Origin: Candolleomyces eurysporus
Taxonomy: Eukaryota; Basidiomycota; Agaricomycetes; Agaricales; Psathyrellaceae
Assembly (NCBI GenBank): GCA_027579435.1
Contig: JANBPK010001194.1
Location: 88,710-152,709 of the forward strand
DNA length: 64,000 nt
Direction: 5' to 3'
Shown here: positions 44,877 to 58,206 of the stretch, in pieces
Position numbering within the stretch: position 1 is the first letter of the stretch
How the letters are laid out: the number at the start of each line of letters is the position of its first letter
The notes under the pieces: model-generated
What the model saw: the letters and a program-made list of their open reading frames with translations, nothing else
What the model was told of the DNA's origin: nothing
Database searches by the model: none
Made by a program: the position numbers and the translations under genes

Positions 44877-47800
44877 TTAGCTGAACGCGAAGCCTTCACC
44901 ACCTTCGTTGATTGCGAGTAGCAACTGCTGCCGAAGCATTTCATAGGACGAGTATTGTGGAAGATCGATCTGGTTGAAGCCTACAGTTTCCGCGTATCAG
45001 CAAACACCTTCACCACAAGAGAAAGACGAGGAAGCACTTACAAGTATGTGCCTGAGGAAGCCTGTCATTTTCACCATAAGCCCGATGGATTGAGAACCTC
45101 TGTACGCCTTGGACACCTTGGAGCTCAGTGAAGCCGTTCAATGGTACCTTGGATGTCCCCGTTGCAAACGACAACACCTTGGCTCGTTCGTCCCTGTTGA
45201 AAGACTTGAGGGCACGCCACCACCAGACAATGTTGGGATCGGTGCTGCTGTAGCCAACGTATTCTGTCGCTGCTCGCCACTCGTCAACGTCAATGTCAGG
45301 GGTTCCAGAGATCAGCAACTCGAGCTCTTGCTCATTGAACTGTAGGTAGATGTGGTTAGATACAACCCCTGTATATCATCATGAAGAAAACGTACGATAG
45401 TGATGAGATCCTTGGGAATGATCTCGTAGAACCCACTCGACAAATTCTCAATCTGGTCCTTGATGGAAGAATAGAGTCGGTACTGCGCAGAAAGCTGGAC
45501 AAACTCCCTCTTGTTCTCCTGGGTGACTATAACGCTTTCACCGCCCTCCTTCAGAGGAATGATACGGTTGACACCAAACTGAAATGGGGGTTAGTACTCA
45601 ATGCACTGAAAGGGGGGAGAGTAACCTTACCTCGTCAGCTTCGACGCTGAAATTCAGGTCGAGGATGGTGGGATCATTCTCCAGAATCCAGCAGAGCGAC
45701 TTGTAATACTCAGGGTCGACCCACTCCACATCTTTGTAGTCCACGGGCTTGTTCAACAACTGCCGATACAAGCTCCTAGCGAAGTATGCATCAAGCAGGC
45801 GTCCGTCGTAGATAGCCTTGCCGATAACGCGTCCAACGAACTTGAAGAACGAGAGATGCTCAGGGTTCACCCAAGAGTTCTTGTTGGGTTGGTAAGTAAG
45901 CTTGTCCGCGGCACATGGCTGGAAGAGCGCGTTGTTGGGGTCGAACATCTGCCTTGCAAGAATCTGGAACCACTCTCGTGTCACACCCCCAGCATCGACA
46001 CCCTCTTCGTCGTAGAACCGGACATTGAGTTTGCCATACTTGATCTGGTCGCCTGACTTCCTCTGCAAGTACTGGAAGCTGTCTTCGAACACCCTCGCTC
46101 GGCGAACATTGAGCTGTAGCGTGCCGTGGTGCTCGCGCATATGCGGTCGTCGATGTAGTTGCTGATTGAAGTAGTTGCGCTTGTTGTCGAAATCGAGAAC
46201 ACNGGGGGTTGTTGACCAAAAGCGAGAACGATCCGCTCATCAAAGATGGGTTATTGCGGACCATCAGGTTCAGGACCTTACGGTGGGCATCGGTGAATGA
46301 GATGAACAGCTCCTCCATGGATTCCTTGGGCGTGGGCATCGTTGGTGACTTGGGTGAGGTGGCCCCCCGCACTGCCCGAGCGGCGATGGTCGACTGTGCC
46401 GTCGAGCCAACATATTTGCAAACTACCATCAGCGACTCGATGAGAGGGAGGAGTACAGTAGCGATATGCTCTGTGTCGGGCTTCTCGCTGATGATCTCTA
46501 AGCAACGTCCCAATTTCTTCCAGAGCGTAGAGAATCGGAAGGACTCGTAGATAGCTTGCACCTTCTCGATGTCCTGGATTTTCTCCTTCTCCTTGTCCTT
46601 TGCACCGCTTGGCGACGCTTTTGGTGTGTACATATAGTCGATGGTTTTCAAGACTCGAAGGAGCTTAGCCTGGGTAGAAGATGCAGGAGAGAACTTGTTG
46701 GCAATGCAACTGGTCATGGCGTCGTCATTTCCGACCTGAAGGGCCCCAGCTAGTTCTTCCAAGTCGCCGATGAGGGTCTGTCCGAATTCTTGAGCCTTCG
46801 CCTTCAGTTCCTGGGCAATGACGTCCCGTGCGTCTGGAATGTAAGACAAATGCTGAATGAGAGCAAGGCTTTGTTGGAAGGTTCGACCGGAGCATTCGCC
46901 AATGGTGAGGATGTTGACAATGAGGCGGAGGACTGGGTGAGGAATCTGTGGCGGGTTGGCGAGAAGTACTTTCTCCTCAACGGTTTCGATCTTGGGCTCT
47001 GATACAGTGGTGCCAGCAGGTGGTGCTTGCGTGGAGGACGCTACTGCTCGAGCAGGGTCAGTAATGAGACGGGCTCTAGAGATACGGTACAAGTTACCTG
47101 GTTGTGCGGCAGTCTCGGTCGATTGTGCTTCGCTAGCAGGAGGAGGGGGAGCAGATGCTGCTGCAGGGGCCTCAGAAGGAGGTTCTGCCACGCTGGTCTC
47201 TGTTGGTTGGCTAGATCCCTCGATTGAAGGTCCACTTATTGAGGCAGGAGGCTTCGCGTCCTTGAGGCCGGTCAGGGGTCGCGTAACGATGGCCAGAAGG
47301 CCGACAACAGATTCCATGATGGCGGGGGTGCGAAGGAGGGGCTGTCTGTCCAACAGGCCAAGGAGGAGTACGATGGGATAGTGCGAGTGGGGAACTTGCT
47401 TCTCCTTTCCTTTGCCCTTCTTTGTTGATGATTTGCGAAGGCCGGCAGGGAACTCGTGCTCCGTAAGGAAGAAGAGGGAAGCCAATTCGTTGGAAGTGAC
47501 AATGTAGCTCAAGGCATCCAGACACTTCTGGGCGATGAGATCCGGGAACGCCTCCATCTGCGACGCTGGCAGAGCGAGTGAAGAGAGATATTCAGGGCCG
47601 AGCTTTTGCTTCCCAACGGATTTCGGTGTTTGTGGCTTTGTACTTCGCACGGACATCTGGGCAAAGCTCTTGTCGACAGCAGCGAGGTCTCCCGTCCCGT
47701 CCTGAAGAATGCTGAGCAGCAGGTTGAACAATTCGGTCCTGGTTTTTGAGTTTTCGCATAGGTTTACAAGAACCTTAAAGAGCAAAGTTTTTCGCAAGAC

Positions 47801-50800
47801 CTGTGGGAAGAACAGTAAGCGGACAAGAGTTGCAATGCCGGATTTATCCAACAACTGTATGGCATCGTGTTGCGGTCGCGGTTTCGGTGGCTGGGCTTGA
47901 GGAGGAATCCGTGGTGGGGCAGATCGAGTAGCAAGATGGCGCCTGGGACCTGGCCCACGGTATTCTTGAACTTCTGCAAGCATATGGGATGGCAGGCTCG
48001 CAATAAATCCTTCGTCTTGTTCCATCAAAACTGCTTGTCGAAGCGTTGGATCGAGACTAGCAATGAAGCTAGCTGGATCTATCTCGGCCGGACCTCTGGA
48101 GGCAGCAGCGCTTTCTTCAGCTCGTCGCCTTTCTCGCTCCATAGCTTCCTGTTGCAGAATTTCCGCTCTGATATCGGGGGGCAAGGCGTCGAGGAATTCG
48201 GTGCTGATCTGTGAGTCCGCTGGCCGCTCAACACGGGCCGCTCTTTGGTCACGAACATGTTGATTCAAGACCTCTTCACGCATGTCGTCAGGGAGGGCAG
48301 CGAGGAAGTCGGGATCGATCCCTGTGTCAGTGATATCAACGGGACTGCCGTGGATCATGACTGTGATTCGCTCTGGGGCAGCAGAAGCAGAGGCCTCTGG
48401 CTCTTGCTGAGAGGTTGACGCCTCGGGTGAGCCATCGGTCGCCGTCGAGGGTTGCTCTTGGTTGGAATCTTCAGCATCTGCCATCTCAGCGTCGACAGTG
48501 TCGGGATTGGATGCTTCTGCCATGACTTGGTCAGCCTGCTCCTCTGTTTCGGAAACGTCTGGTGGGGATTGGGATTCGGCGATGGTTTGAGTCTCTGGGG
48601 CCTTAACTTCTTCCTGTTGTTCGACTTGGGGCGCTGTGGGGGAGGTCGATGTAGGTTCCGCATCCATCTGTTCATTGCTGGGAGCCTCTGTTTCTCCCTC
48701 CGCCTTCTCTGCCTCCGCCTTGGACTTGGCCTCTTCTTCCTTCCTGGCCTCTTCTTTTTCTCTCTCGGCAGCGATCCGAGCAGCTTCTTCCTCCTCACGA
48801 AGTTTCGCTTGTTTGGCGGCCTCGATAGCAGCTGGCAAAAGGGCAAGCGCGACATGGTTGACAAGCTTTCCGATGCGTTCGTTGACAAAGTCGCCGTGAA
48901 GAATTTTTGTTTCCTCGATCCACCGTTGAACCGTTGGCAAGGGTTCAAACTCTCGACCATGTCTGTGGCTACTTGGTCGGGGAGCTCGTTCAACTCGGAT
49001 AGACGCAGAAAATGCTTGACCTCGTCGGAGACCACCGAATGCACTTCGGTTGAGGTTAACAAGAGCAGCACCCGGAACCTCCAATCTGAAGCCATCGGGG
49101 AAGAAGCCTGCCGCGCCCTGAGCGATGAGGTGCTGGAAAAATTGACCGGATCCCGGGCCCATGACTTCTTCCAATTGCTGAATGAGTTCGTCAGATCCTG
49201 CAGCCCCAGTCACTATGCGCTGCGTATGATGGCGAGAGCTTCGACCATGGTGAGTAGAAGAACGTGGATTGTTTGCAGTGTTGAGGAGAAGGGGGTGCAC
49301 AGTGGCCTCTGGGGCCGGCGCATTACCGCTGCGAGAGCGTCCAAAGAATTGCGAACCATCGTCTATATCTGGTAATTAGTATCTTCAGCGTTTCAACGAG
49401 CACAAAGACGAACCATGTCCGCGAGTTCGTCGTGGAGCAAAGATACCGGCGTCTCGAGGGTTGCCAGCATGTACAAAGGCTTCAGGATTGAAAGCGCTGT
49501 CGAAATTGAAGAATCCATGGTCCATCCTATATTCTTCTTCTGATCCAGCATCCGCCTCATCTTCGTGAATGATTTGTATTGGCACTGCTGCAAGAGTCAA
49601 TTGGTTGTCCTGTCTGATAAGCGATCTTAACACTTACCTCCATTCCCATCTTCTTCATACTCTTCCGCGTTAGCTTCAAGGACACCTTCATCTTCCACCA
49701 CATCCTGCGAGGTAAATGGAGAATCAGCTAAAGCACAAGCGTCGTCCGTTGATTTGACACACCTCCCACATCATCTCTTCTTCGTCATCACCCCCCTCGT
49801 CTTCATCCCCACCTGCACCGACATCATCCTCTTGGTCATCCTCGTCATCATCATGCTCAGGCTCTTCTTCTTCATTCTCTACCAAACCTTCTTCTTCATC
49901 ATCTTCAACTTCGTCCCAAGCGCTTTCCGAGTTTTCGACATCGTCCTCGTCCCCCAGATCTCCCTCGTCTTCGTCCTCGTCAGTATTAGAAGTATCATCG
50001 CTGCCTGTTTCTTCCCCGTAGTCCATTTCTACATCTTCGTCTGTGTCTCCATATTCTTCACCATCCATTTCTTCGTTCTCTGGGTGGCGTCCGTCATCCA
50101 TCTCCTTCATAACGACAGTGGTGAGAGAGAGCAGCTAAGATGGGACTGTTACAAGACTTACCCCTGCATACATCCCAAGCGCCGAGTTGCGATACAGGTC
50201 GACCGTCTCTTCCCGCTCGACGTCAACATCTTCGTCTTCATCTTCAGACGCCGACGATTCGCTGCCGCTGCTTTCACCGTCTTCCTCCTCTTTCAGCTTT
50301 GACGAAGATCGGCTCATCTTCATTGCAATCTTGGACCTACGAAAAAGAAGTCAGAAAGAAAAGTATGGCAAGAGTTTTGAATGCCTACAGGTATTGAAGG
50401 GGCTTCAGAATTGCAGTGACCAAAGATCGAACATAAGGATAGTTGAGGTCAATTTCCGACAACGCTGTGGTGAGGGTGGAAACGAAGTTCTTCTCCAACA
50501 TGGTCTTCGACACGTGAGTTGGAACCTCTGCGTTGTTCTTGCGAGGGTTACTGAGGGTGTTGAAGCGAACGGTGAGCAGCCGATTGCAGAGTTCCGCGAG
50601 GGCAAGTAGACGGCCGTATTTTGCGTCAAGATTCTCAGAGGCTGGCGGATCCTTGATGGTGCGGCTGATGGTCTCGAGAACGTACTTCCGTACAGATACC
50701 AGATCGGCAGAGACCTCTTTGGGGTCGCTATTCGAAGAACTTTCTGCACACAAGGAGATCATGACGGTGATGGCCCAATCGCAAAGCATCATCCTGCTAC

Positions 50801-53800
50801 GGAGCTTGGCCTCGGGTTGAGGGTTGACGGTGCCAAAGGTGACGAGGTCAGTGAGGAAGAATTGCAAGGTTGCTGTCCTGAATCGATTGGTTGCGGTCTC
50901 CTTCCCGGGGGTCTGGGTCTTCTTCTTTGGTGAGTATGACAGGAAAGCGACTTTGCATGCATCATAAGAGAGAAGCAGCTCCGAGAGACATTGCATCAGG
51001 AAGCAAACGTATTGGAATTTGTCGTGAAGGTCGGTATCTTCCTTCGGATCCGACGCCTTGCTACCTTCCTGCTGAGAGGAGCTGGCGTTTTCCGCAGGGT
51101 TGGAGGCAGCTGCAGGGGTGTCACTCGAGGATGGCGCATCTTTTTGAGACGGTGGAACTGTTCGCTCGTTGATAACCTTCATGGTTGTCATGACCTCATT
51201 GATTAGAAGATGAACGACCGCTTCAGCCAGTTTCACTGACAAGCTCGGGGTATGGCTTGTAGGAGCGCTATCAACAACCATGTCCGTCGATTCCGGCTTC
51301 AGGCCTGTAATGGATTTGACGACGTCCGGCTGGAGGCTGATTTCGGGGCGAGGCGTCTGACCATACGGGGAGCTCAGTTGGCACAATGCCTTGGAGGATT
51401 CGATGAAGGCATCAACGTCCCGCAGTGCAATAGAGCTGCAATTCTTGACATAGGTGGAGATCTCGACGATACGTGGGCGAGGCGTGGTGAAGTACCTCTT
51501 GATACCGTGCTGCATGATGTTTCGGATGGTGGTCTCGTCTTCTACAAGGTGGCGCAGAATGGTGGCAATATATGAAGATCCTCCGTTCACAGGAGAGGCT
51601 CTTAACCTCTGGAAAAGCAAGCCGGGCCCGTTCGCCTCGATGAACTGGTCAGCCAATTCTCTTTGGCGGGTGAAGAGGACAAATAGCCGCAGAACAGAGA
51701 GTAGTTCATCCGACTGCAAGTCGTCAAGGGAAAGGAGGCGCAAGCACAGTTTGAAAACAGTGTTGCGGGCCGCAGTTCGAGAAGGACCGACTTGGATGGG
51801 CTCGGGGACGACCGGTTCACCTTCTTTGGGGAGTGTGATGGATCTAGGCTCTTCGGCCAGGGTGAAAAGCGCTTCTGTGACGAGGAGATGGGCCGCCAAC
51901 CACTTCGGGGGGTTTTCAATCGTGATACTTGACAGAAGGGCGAGCAGGTTGTCGAGGAGGACGTTGGTCGTCTCTTGAGAAAGCGGGTTGGGTGGCTCAC
52001 AAAGAACCAGAGCAAGCAAACGACATCGATTTGCCAAAGGTTGTTCCTGAACGTCGTAGGCCTGAGGCGAGAATGCTTTGATGTCGTCGACGAGGTTTTG
52101 AATCGCTTCTTTCTGGTCGGGGCTGCCTTTGGTGAATGCCTTTTGGAGGTCGAACAGAAGTTGGTGGTGTTCGTCGATCAGAAGCAGAGCTTGACGGCTC
52201 AGACTCTGGATCAATGGTTTCCTAGCATCATTCAAAGCTGTACGCCATTCTTCTGCTGACCGACCAGGCGGTGTGGCCGGCTCTTCAGTCTTCGACTCTT
52301 GTTCAGATGTTTGCTCAGGGCTGGATTCTGGCGGGGGACTTGACGCCTGTGATTCCTGAGGTGGCTCCTGGGGTGGCTCCTGAGGTGGCTCCTGAGATGA
52401 TTCCTGAGAAGGCTCCTGAGAAGGCTCGGGCGTAGAAGTTTCAGCGGGTCCCTCGTTGGCTTCTGCAGCAATAGGCTCTTCTGCGGGAGGGGTGTTTTCG
52501 GCTGGAGGATTTTCGACTGGGGGATTTTCAGCCTCTTGAGTTGCAGGCGTTGGTTCGGGTTGTGGATCTGGTGGCAAGGGGAATGGCTGGTTGACTAATA
52601 ACTCGGCTGCTGCGTTGACGTTGTTGTGCGTTCGGACAAGGGCCCGTTCAGCTGCTGATCTTGGGAATCCCATGTCTATCAAGACGCGAACTCGATTTTC
52701 ATCTGGTCCAGGTGGCCGGGGTATGCTTTGAGGAGTTGGAATGCCGGGCATAGCTTCTTGGGACGGATCACTTCCTGATTCTTCTCCTTCACCGCTGACC
52801 AGTTCCAGGACGGTCCGAACAATTGCACGGCTGACTCCGGCGGGCGATTGGACCAACCAAGGAGCTGTCCACAGGCCATAGATTGTGGGCAATGCCGCAA
52901 GTCGAAGCTTGACGAGGAAATTGTGCGTTTCGAAGTAGTCAGGGTCCGTATCCTTCTTGTCCCGGGTGATGATGAGATGCGCCTGCCCGGACTCCATGGA
53001 CTTTGACGAGACGATGGGATGAAGGAGATGCAAGGCGACCTTCAGCCCACCAAACGAATGGACCAGCTCTTTCTTTTCCTGATCTGTACGGTCGTCTTGA
53101 CTCTTCTCGGAGATCTCAGCAATTCGTGAGCTAAACAAGTCGCATACTTTGAAGAGGGCATCAAGGCCACCAGCTCGATAGAACGACCACATTGCCACGG
53201 TGTGGAGGGCCACCGTCGTCGAGCGATCTGTACAACGTCAATAGAGTGTCTCGTTATCGTAGACTTTGACGTACCGTCTGTGAGGAGAGTAGAAAAGAGG
53301 CCAAGGATAATGGTGTAGTACGTCAAGAGCAACGAGACATTTCCATCGGTTTCTGCGGACTCCTTCAAGCTTGTGATGTTGGCAATGTCAGCCTCCTTGA
53401 ATTGAAGATGCTTCATCATTATGTCCGAAATCAACTTCGTGGTGTCGAGGACCTGCTTCTTGTGCACTGAGTCGACATTTCTGCGGGCATGGCATGTCTT
53501 GACGATAGCTTTCAACTTGTTAGAACGCAAGCGTGAATCGAGGAAGGGGCGCCTCACCTTGATAGAAGGGGGAAAGCGCATTGGGAATCCCATGAGTGAG
53601 GTGCTTGAGTGCAGCTGCATTCTGGAATCTTGGCTCCGATGATCCCACAGTCGGTTTCTTCGCTGCTGGTGGAGCTGCACCTAGTTCCGGCTGCACCCCA
53701 TTTTGCGCAGAAGAGCCAGGAGCATTCGACGTTTCGGCTTGCTCTGGCGTGTCACCTTCTAGAGGCAAAGGAGTAATGTCGCCTGGAAGCGAAAAGCTTT

Positions 53801-56800
53801 CCGGCTCGAACCCTTTGGATTCCAGACCCGCATTCAATACGATATTTTCCCAAATGCTTGCACGATGAAGGGCGCCTAGATCCATGATGGCCTGTGAAGG
53901 CATACTGCCCATCAGAAGTTGTAGCAATCCCACAGAGGATGATCGTCCATTAGCATAGCCAGACGCTGAGAAAACGTCTGCGAGCAATGTGGCCCGAATA
54001 TGGAGGGTGACCAAACGTCTGAACTTCAAATTTGCAGTTTCCTCCTCAGCATCTAGTATTGGGGTGATTAGAAAGGGAACAAAATCATGCGGCGCGAAAT
54101 ACGTACCAGAAGTATCCACCAATGAAAGAAGTTGCGACTCAGAAGGAGGGGAAACCCAGAAATCTTCAGTGTCCTTCAGAGAAGTTTGAAGCAGTTTCGA
54201 GAGATGCTGCACGGTCTCGTTGGTTGCCACCTCAGTCAAGGTGCGCATTACTTGAACCAAAGAATCGGAAGCAACACTATTTGCGAAATCATAGGGCAGG
54301 CAGGGAAGGCTCGTGATGTTACCGATACGAATGAGGCCCTCAGCGGTGGTGATGAAATCCTTGCAGTGGGCTGGGTGTTGGAAAAGGCCTTCTAGGAACT
54401 ATGGAAGTGTTAGCCTTGTGCATGTTTGGAAAGCATGAATCACTTACTCTTCCGAGGACGTCGAGATAGGACACGATGGTATTGTCGTGGGACTTGGATG
54501 GGTTCTCTTCTTCACTGCTTTGCTCTTCCTCGGCACTTGGAGCCGCCGGTGCGGGACTGTCAGATATATCCTTCGAGGCAGCACCTTCTTCATCGACGTC
54601 CATGGCAGCATCATTTTCTGACGACGCGGGGATGGGTGTGAGGTGATACCAATGCAGGATGTCGGAAGGCACCACATATGCTCTTCCAAGCTCTTCAATG
54701 CGGCTCAACGTCGATTTCAATGCTTCAAAGACAGGGGCTTTGAGGGTAGGATGGTGTCGAATGAGCTCATCGATGGCGGTACCAATGAGGACAGCATTCT
54801 CCTTGTCAATCAACACTTTCAGATGTCGCTCGGAAGTGAACAGAGAGAAGATGGCGGGAATGATACTCGGGCGTCTCGCTAATTGGGTCTGCCCAACTTC
54901 GTTCAAGCAAAGGGCACCAATGGCGTTGGGGATTGATTGAATGACCTACGCGATGCTCGTCAGCCCAGGCAGAAGGGTGGTCGGTTTCCAAACTTACTTC
55001 GATAGATGGCTCAATGCCCGTCTCGATGGCGCTGTAGAACGTCTCTGGCAGTCCATTCTCTTGGATGATGGTCAAGGAAGTAGGCTCGTTGTGAACGAAG
55101 GTAGACATGATATTGATGGCTAGTCATTGAGCTCCATCGTTAGACCATGAAATCGGATGGCGGGAGTATACTTACCGAAGGGTAAAATGCTGGGGCCAAA
55201 CAAACCCCGATACTCGATGATCTTCTTTACTGATTTGAGGAGCGACATGTTGACCAAATTTCTTAATCCCTCAGCTGTGCCCGCCGACTGCATCATTCGG
55301 TGCATGGAACGTAGAATGTGCTTCAGAACGGCCACGCGAGATACTGGCAAGGGAACTGAAATCCCAGTTGGAGCAGAATGCAATAGGGTGATCACGATTG
55401 TGGACACTCACCAGTAGACGATCCAACCTCTTTGGCACTCGGGGAACTTCCGTATTGCTCTATGTCAGAGTCGATCTCGTACTTGAGCAGGCTTATGAGT
55501 AATGCTCGAGGCAGAAAAGAGAGATGTAGCGTACCTCGATTCTGTCGACGATGACATCCACACCATGGGCAGCGCAGAACATGTGGAAACCATTCGTATA
55601 GCTATACAGCACGTTGTCGAGCAACTGCATGGTCTTGGAAATAGTGGCCAGTCGATTCGGTGCCTTGTTTTCGACCAATTGAATCAGGAGCGGGATGAGC
55701 CCGGCGCCTACAACCATGTTCACACCCGAAGCGTGGGATACGATGAAGGTCATGAAACCGAGGAGGGCGTCGATGAATGATTGGGGAATAGTAGATTCAG
55801 GGCTGGCAATATCGTTCACCGTCTTGCGGAACAAACCCATCAGAATCCCATGGTTAACGGCGGCGTTCACCGCTGTTAGAACCTCTTGCATTCTGCTGCG
55901 GTACCGAGAGAGGGCGTCTAATGTGGCGATAGCTGCTGTTTGAACAGAGATTGGTACACCGTTGTCGACTTGAAGAAGTTCGGCGATATGGTTTGTCAAA
56001 TCAGGTTCGTAAACAAACAGAGTTGACGTTGCTTGGGGCTCGGGGTGTGTATGGCTGTAGATCGCAATGGCCAATAGACGCGCAATCAGAAGCTTCTCTC
56101 GCTCAGCCCGCCGGTCCTTGGCCAATGAACTCGCGACTCGGATCCTGCACAAGACCTCATATTTCTGATCATCAGGGATAGAGTATTTCTCGAGTGCATC
56201 GGCTAGGACCTCCATCGCTGGTTTCGCAGAGACCGTCTGTTCGTCAATGGCGACGTTGACGACTCCGGCAGAAGAGGGAGCGGATGCTCCCTTGCGAGGA
56301 GTTTCTGGCACTGGCGGCACCGGCTCTACTTGCTCCTTCTCTCCTTTGTCTGTCCGATAAAAGGTAACATTGACCTCCCGCGCCTCACTAGGCAAGCCTT
56401 CCAGCTCCACCTCGCTCTTTGCAGAGACCAAGTCGACGAGGGAGGTCCCGCATTCACGGAGGTGAGGCCACTTTTTGGCCAGGGACTGTAGGCGATTTGA
56501 AGAGAGGCTCAGCGCGTGCGATACAGCGGGCTGAGCAGAGTATTGTTGGGACGGTCTGAGGAGGAGATTGAGGGCGAGGATCAGGACATCCAAATCGGAG
56601 GTGAATAGCAAGCTGTTTAGACGCTGCACGCAGAAAAATGTCAGTCTCAAGAAAGATGATGAGAAAGCTCCAAACTCACGTCGTAAGAGTTGAAAGTTTT
56701 TCGATTTGTCGAGTTCTCCATCAACAGGCGTTCAAATCGAAGGATCTCGGATACTCGGCGTTTCGATTCATCGGTGAAAGGGCGAAGCTGGAGCTTGTCC

Positions 56801-57077
56801 AATTCATATTCTTTGATAATGTCTTCAAGAATGGAGTCAAGCTTGTTCAAGACCTTGATCCAGGCGTTAAGATCTGACCGGGGCCATTTCCAAGTATCGA
56901 CCTCCGCTAGAACAGTGGTGACCTCTTTGGTGGGTGCGTCGGCGAGTCTCTTGATAAATTCTGCTAGCTGCGGGGGCTGTTACGGGGATGTTAAAACTCT
57001 GCAAAGGTCCTCGGNAAAAAACGACGAGAATCGCGTACAGGCGTTACCGGCTTCTTTGATTTGTGAACGATCTTCAT
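44877..57077 (-). CDS. TOM1: Giant HECT E3 ubiquitin ligase TOM1/HUWE1
   Basis: One 12.2-kb gene, about 3,600 codons. It starts MKIVHKSKKP at 57077; exon 2 continues 'PPQLAEFIKRLADAPTKEV' and 'LAEVDTWKWPRSDLNAWI', the DUF908 N-terminus. The DUF908/DUF913 armadillo-like half spans to about 53 kb. A UBA domain follows ('RVLIDMGFPRSAAERALVRT', near 52,600-52,690), then a Pro/Glu/Ser-rich linker, conserved helical repeats, an acidic block of mostly Asp/Glu (49,760-50,110), DUF4414 ('GIDPDFLAALPDDMREEVL', near 48,300) and the HECT domain ('YDEEGVDAGGVTREWFQIL' to the stop). The catalytic Cys is in 'LPQAHTCFNQIDLP'. TOM1 targets excess histones and ribosomal proteins and affects mRNA export in yeast. 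Ns at 46203 (coding, G-run) and 57015 (intron, A-run) look like errors. Divergent from SUB1. Confidence 0.95.
52351..52428 (-). repeat. 12-bp tandem repeat inside TOM1
   Basis: About six copies of a GGCTCCTGAGGT-like unit encode a run of S/P-Q-E-P tetrapeptides (SQEP, PQEP) in the disordered linker after the UBA domain. In frame and length-neutral, so copy number can vary freely. Confidence 0.75.
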
Positions 57078-57428
57078 GTTCCTCGACGATGTCGGGGACA
57101 ATGGAAGAGATAAGACTGGTAGTCGTGGGGACTCTCCTCTTCAAAGAGTCTTAAAAAGCGATTATTGAGGAGGTAGAGGATCGAGAGGGACAGCTGGCAG
57201 ACAGGTGTCTTGTCTCTGGAGGCTCTGGAAGAGGAACGGTTCTGCGGCAGCGAACCTGAAAGCTGACGCAACGGGCGTGACACGCCTGTCACACTTGCCA
57301 AAAAAGGAATGCCATTAAGGCCCTGGCCAAAGCTCGCCAACGCGACTCACGACACTCACTTGACCCAACGACCTTCGCCACCGAGAGCTCTTTACGCGTT
57401 CGTTCTACTCATTTGACGTGTCTATAAT
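57078..57428. promoter_or_regulatory. Divergent promoter TOM1 / SUB1
   Basis: 351 bp separate the two starts. A minus frame at 57074-57340 overlaps this region but shows no domain. No operator is recognised. Confidence 0.45.
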
Positions 57429-58085
57429 ATGGCAAAACGAAAGGCTATCGTTTCTGAAGACGAAAGTGTAGCCTACTCTGAGGAAGAGTCTGAGGCTATT
57501 CTCTCCGAGTCCGACTCTGACGAGCCTCAACCAAAATCCAAGGGCAAGGGCAAGGGATCCCAGGCAAAGAAGCCATCAATCAAGGTGAAGTCTGCCAGGC
57601 TATCCTCCGGGTATCATACTGACGATATATCAGAAACCGAAGTATAAGAAATCAGTATCAGAAGACGAGGAAGCAGAGGAAGAGCAGCCAATTGTCAAGA
57701 AACCGAAGCGCGAGGTGTGCTGCAAAAACCCGTTTTCCTTCTTTAACTCGACTAACATCTTTCAGGAGAAGAAGAAAGCTTCTTCCTCCTCTGGCACTGC
57801 GACAGTACTCAAAAACTCGGAAGGCGAGAAATACATCGACCTCGGGAAGAAGAAACACGCCACCGTACGAACCTTCAAGGGGATGAAACTGATCGACATC
57901 AGGGAATACTACAACGCCGGAGGAGAAGACAAGCCTGGCAAGAAGGGAATAAGTTTGACTTTGGACCAGGTCAGTTGAATGCTTCTACATGCATTCGTCC
58001 CTCTCTAACAACCTACCAGTGGAATACTCTGATTGCTGCCTCCGACACCATCGACCAGTTGCTCCAAGACATCAAGGCTACCTGA
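57429..58085 (+). CDS. SUB1: Transcriptional coactivator SUB1/PC4
   Basis: Four exons (57429-57584, 57634-57714, 57766-57969, 58020-58085) give 168 aa. The first half is a Ser/Asp/Glu- and Lys-rich disordered tail ('[18 protein letters not shown]'), typical of the regulated N-terminus of PC4, which is a CK2-type substrate in animals. The C-terminal ssDNA-binding domain is clear: '[20 protein letters not shown]', '[20 protein letters not shown]', '[20 protein letters not shown]'. Sub1 assists Pol II initiation, elongation and genome stability. The stop is 121 bp before the ADCK stop (convergent). Confidence 0.96.
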
Positions 58086-58206
58086 CCCGCTCGCTCTCGC
58101 TTGACTGCTACCTTGTACCAAAATATACCATGTGTATTATATGTAGATGATATCCTCTTGCTGCCCAGTAATAAACCTAATCTCAGATCATATCAACAAC
58201 AAGTCG

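Noticed and set aside
48452..49375. 307-codon plus-strand ORF
   Set aside because: It lies antisense to the clearly coding TOM1 DUF4414 region and has a Leu/Phe/Ser-rich shadow composition.
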